Of a DNA stretch of 6,510 nt, positions 4,801-6,510 are shown piece by piece. The notes beneath the pieces are model-generated. The model was given only the letters and a program-made list of their open reading frames with translations. It was not told where the DNA came from and made no database searches. The position numbers and the translations under genes are program-made. Origin of the DNA: Planctomycetia bacterium (GTDB lineage: Bacteria > Planctomycetota > Phycisphaerae > Phycisphaerales > UBA1924); contig SXOY01000103.1 of assembly GCA_005776545.1 (NCBI GenBank), positions 1-6,510 of the forward strand, in the 5' to 3' direction. The first letter of the stretch is position 1. Each line of letters opens with the position of its first letter.

Positions 4801-6510
4801 TCTGGTCAGATTACGGCGACCAATGGCACCGTCACCACCGCAGGCATTTGGAGTTCCACTGGGGCTATCAACCTCCAGAATTGCACCACAACACTCGGCG
4901 GCACTTTCTCAACGGTCGGGTTAAATCTCACATCCTTCAGTCGCAGCGGTGGAACGCTTGCGATCTCCGGAATCTGGGATAATGCAGGACAGAGTGTTCC
5001 GCTTTCTTCCACCCTGGGCCCGATTGTGCTCTCCGCGGCACGCATCACGGGCGGGGATATTGTTGTTTCAGATGGAACAACGCTGAGCGTTGTTGGCTCT
5101 GGTAGTGAACTTAATAGTGTTCAGATAGTTGGCGATGTTCTTGTTGGTAACACGGGTGCGATCCTGGCCACTGGGACGACACGTTTCAACACGCTCTATC
5201 TTCGTGGAACTTCATCTGTGACCTTTGGTGCACTCTTCCAGCTGCAAGACGACGTGGTCGCTGATGGGGCCGCCGTCGGACTTCGAACAGTGTTTATCAC
5301 CAGCAACTCAGCGTTGACCCTTTCGCCAACTGGCAGTGTTGCTCTCGCGCCAAACTCTGGAGGCGACTTGACGATTCGCTCGGCGTCTACCAATTCCACT
5401 TTGGTAAACAACGGGCTTATTTCAGCAGATGGAACAACGAAGATACTGACGATTAATACCACTACGTTTACGAACAATGGGACGATGTCTCTGGTTTCCG
5501 GGCGGCTTGCGTTCACAACGGGGACAATGTCTACTCCCGGTCAACTGGCTGTGAGTGGAGGAACGCTTGCCCTCGGTGGAACGTTTAACACGACTGGGTT
5601 TGATCCCGCAAATGTGACTCGGATCGGCGGAGTCGTCGAACTTGGCGGTGGACTTTCGAACGCTGGAAGGGTCTTTACGCTGAATTCCCAGACGGGATCT
5701 TGGAATCTCAATGGAACAGCTTTGTCATCCGGACAGATCTTCCTGAATGATGGAGTGACTCTCAATGCAGTTGCTGGGACTATACAATTGGCAGGATCGA
5801 TCATCCAAGGGGACCTGATTGCCTCCTCAGGCGTGACATTGTCGATACTGCAGGGCACTCGGTTTGGAACACTGCACCTTCGCGGAGCGGTAAACGTCGA
5901 TATGCAATCCACGTTTGTGCTGGCGGACTCGATTGTCGCTGATGGCATTGAGACGGGAACTCGTACTATTCGAATGCAGGGGGCAACGGTTGGCGCAATT
6001 GGTTTGACCGGTTCGCTCCGTCTTAGTGCTGATTCAGGCGGTGACCTTGCGTATTCGCCGGCAAACAACGTCGGTCTCAACAATGCCGGTTTGATTTCCA
6101 ACGACTCGGCCACGCGGTTGCTAACGCTTCGCGTGGCACCGTTGAATAACTTCGGGACAATTCAGGCAGTCGGCGGGCCAATTCAGATTACAGGTACCGT
6201 TACAAATATTTCTGCTGGAGTTCTCTCCGGCGGGACATGGCGTGTCGCAAATGGCGGAGTGCTTGGTGGTCTCGCTGCGATTTCAACGAATAATGCGACG
6301 ATTATTCTGGACGGTGCGGGCGGCGGATTCACTTCATTGGCAGCACTTCATACTAATAACGGCACGCTCTTGCTAGGAGGAACGAGCGATTTAACTTTCG
6401 CCCCAGTTGGGGGCGGGTTTACTCAGTCAGGCATTCTCTCGCTTGATGCGGGGAGCCATTTACATATCACCGGCACATTTATTCAGACAGCAGCTGGTCA
6501 ACTGACCAGC
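1810..6510 (+). CDS. Giant beta-strand-repeat surface protein with LEPR-XLL-type N-terminus (partial, runs off right edge)
   Basis: This frame runs without a stop from ATG 1810 to the window end: 1567 codons, over 150 kDa, still open. Residues 1-31 lack a hydrophobic signal-peptide core. Residues 32-39, LEARQMLA, match the planctomycete LEPR-XLL motif. Residues 42-75 carry TWDGG...NWAGDVLP.A.DDVVI, common at the head of autotransporter-like beta-repeat proteins. From about residue 155 the sequence is a degenerate array rich in Gly, Thr, Ser, Asn and Val, with at least 16 rungs of the type [FWL].N.G.[IL] and six larger modules. This pattern predicts a long right-handed parallel beta-helix exposed at or released from the cell surface. 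No catalytic domain is seen. The protein has only about three Lys and three Cys. By family precedent the missing C-terminus may carry an anchor or sorting signal, which cannot be seen. Function (adhesion, coat, matrix) is unknown. Confidence 0.92.
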   Translation, partial: MFSSLSHKVATLLSRFETTSSAQFNTCRVEGLEARQMLAVATWDGGATGNGANLLDPLNWAGDVLPAAADDVVIGATGTNPTLTLGGLFAAANLTSSRAIQVNTGGNLSVSGTATQGANLSLATGTLTGGVWNMGSNLVSLAGNANNLVSPIVNGTVELANGTTVSLGLGTRFTFLRNQLNTTSTVNPVANYVMLDAIVVNGGTINLYSLTTVPVSIGATGSITSSGIISLSNSNWVNNGTITGTADTVRLNGQFVNNGVISTSGNARVFNNGIELFHNAGTLNLAGTGVTEFQNPAWRNSGTINLASEIRIRANVTTADLNLAGIFSTGGRLYFEGVINNTNAVFHSTVQMGIVGMFGSGGTMQGGTMTFEVGHQYRFGGVFRDVAVTSEMTVVNGATITLTGTTTFPRMRVPAGVVVLNNYTLNSEIIFDNTAGLGYLQLVDGNTASIGPAGIVRLSAAATGTLLVSITTSDTRAVLGGLIEQLSPTRALIIDDWFVNTGEIRVTTGTCTLNLANTGQQFVNQGTITVQTGAIFNWNTPFWSNPGLMNVSGGTVNLGGTWRTSDFNFAGFTGTNATVTISGTLENSDSTYFINAITSSWQFINGTLSGGTVESVGGAEMVVLTTGRLTLLNTDVNANVRSSGRVTLSGNTRFDRISMRDSAGTSLAAGFMLRDEIVVTAASTFSRSISAEAAGASIGATGVVRFDSTASGPMSVTAGSTFLISHGTIVSDSAAEVLVQGTTFYNAGTIRSNTGARIKIQPTTFINPGQLIIDGGTIELGGTVQGADFNGGGVSRTGGNFTLSGVLNNAGNLLSMPGAGSLTLLQGAVINGGTIALAPGNSLIVATTGSQVDLNSVIVQNEIIADTGGIEFTGASRFAALRLRGVNPITFPSGYTLLDNVYAEGAVVGLRTVTFEYSPNRSSVIAPGVTIELSAGAGGDLTINGGLAFTAPTVNSGTIRAASASTRIRILLAVFSNTGLIEVDGGSISFESATWTSSGQITATNGTVTTAGIWSSTGAINLQNCTTTLGGTFSTVGLNLTSFSRSGGTLAISGIWDNAGQSVPLSSTLGPIVLSAARITGGDIVVSDGTTLSVVGSGSELNSVQIVGDVLVGNTGAILATGTTRFNTLYLRGTSSVTFGALFQLQDDVVADGAAVGLRTVFITSNSALTLSPTGSVALAPNSGGDLTIRSASTNSTLVNNGLISADGTTKILTINTTTFTNNGTMSLVSGRLAFTTGTMSTPGQLAVSGGTLALGGTFNTTGFDPANVTRIGGVVELGGGLSNAGRVFTLNSQTGSWNLNGTALSSGQIFLNDGVTLNAVAGTIQLAGSIIQGDLIASSGVTLSILQGTRFGTLHLRGAVNVDMQSTFVLADSIVADGIETGTRTIRMQGATVGAIGLTGSLRLSADSGGDLAYSPANNVGLNNAGLISNDSATRLLTLRVAPLNNFGTIQAVGGPIQITGTVTNISAGVLSGGTWRVANGGVLGGLAAISTNNATIILDGAGGGFTSLAALHTNNGTLLLGGTSDLTFAPVGGGFTQSGILSLDAGSHLHITGTFIQTAAGQLTS
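1903..1926 (+). other. LEPR-XLL-type motif (LEARQMLA) in the giant protein
   Basis: Residues 32-39 of the giant protein read LEARQMLA and are preceded by RVEG. The known planctomycete consensus is LEPR followed by any residue and two hydrophobic residues, found near the N-terminus of many very large predicted exported proteins; here Ala replaces Pro, and Met-Leu fills the XLL end. Its role in targeting is proposed, not proven. It is the best taxonomic clue in the window. Confidence 0.75.
2320..6510 (+). repeat. Array of six degenerate ~236-residue modules within the giant protein
   Basis: Modules begin at the anchor G.[TS][RT]F, whose phenylalanine is residue 173, 408, 654, 878, 1126 and 1352. 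Approximate extents are 2320-3024, 3025-3762, 3763-4434, 4435-5178, 5179-5856 and 5857-6510 (the last is incomplete). Each anchor is followed by .L.LRG or a relative, then by an aromatic-x-L-x-D-x-[IV] block. The aromatic lies exactly 17 residues after the anchor Phe in modules 3-6, and 19 and 15 residues after it in modules 1 and 2. Modules 4-6 continue with GLRTV or GTRTI and then GGDL. Later in each module come N.G.I rungs and, in modules 2, 3 and 5, a GGT[LIV].LGGT segment. Repeats are clear at protein level but mostly eroded at DNA level, so they are old duplications. Confidence 0.75.

Noticed and set aside
4791..4982. Plus-strand 63-codon frame inside the giant gene
   Set aside because: It lies in an alternative register within the repeat protein, has no ribosome binding site seen and gives a His/Trp-rich unstructured product.
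1880..6113. Numerous minus-strand frames of 60-190 codons
   Set aside because: All are antisense to one uninterrupted 1567-codon plus-strand frame with coherent repeats. Their Val/Pro/Ser-rich products are the mirror of repeated Asn/Thr/Gly codons.
2320..6510. CRISPR array, tandem DNA satellite or mobile element
   Set aside because: The repeats are at protein level, in frame, long and diverged in DNA. No regular spacer structure, terminal inverted repeats, target duplications or transposase motifs are seen.
1810..6510. Frameshift or pseudogene in the giant frame
   Set aside because: The frame was read codon by codon from 1810 to 6510 without a stop, and the repeat register is kept throughout.

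Overview
The window most likely comes from a planctomycete (Planctomycetota, possibly Phycisphaerae). The main evidence is the start of the long right-hand protein: a non-hydrophobic N-terminus followed by VEGLEARQMLA. This is a variant of the LEPR-XLL motif typical of large exported planctomycete proteins. It leads directly into a WDGG...NW.GD...P..DD motif and long beta-strand repeats. Base composition is moderately GC-rich, and ribosome binding sites are weak or absent for two of the three genes. The lineage is an inference from motifs, not from a marker gene.

Layout. Positions 2-712 (minus strand) hold most of a polytopic membrane protein with the full set of PrsW-family intramembrane protease motifs; its C-terminus runs off the left edge. 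Positions 713-821 are a short divergent intergenic region with weak promoter candidates for both sides and a possible 21-codon leader ORF. Positions 822-1631 (plus strand) encode a complete family 2 glycosyltransferase of the dolichyl-phosphate glucosyltransferase (ALG5/DPG synthase) type, starting at GTG. Positions 1632-1809 are a regulatory gap with three TGCAA-type direct repeats, a plausible extended -10 promoter, a hairpin and a clear GGGAG ribosome binding site. Positions 1810-6510 (plus strand) are one uninterrupted reading frame of 1567 codons that leaves the window still open: a giant, probably surface-exposed, beta-helical repeat protein.

The most notable feature is the internal architecture of the giant protein. 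Six copies of a degenerate module of about 236 residues can be recognised from a shared anchor: G.[TS]RF, then an aromatic-x-L-x-D-x-[IV] block at a nearly fixed distance. The last four spacings between anchors alternate long and short (246, 224, 248, 226 residues). The protein has only about three lysines, and its codon choice drifts from GTG/ACG-rich at the 5' end to GTT-rich further on.

Nothing shows that the three genes work together. The glycosyltransferase and the giant protein are on the same strand but 178 bases apart, and the latter seems to have its own promoter. A shared cell-envelope theme (membrane proteolysis, lipid-linked sugar, surface protein) is plausible but is inference only. 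No RNA genes, mobile elements or CRISPR arrays were seen.
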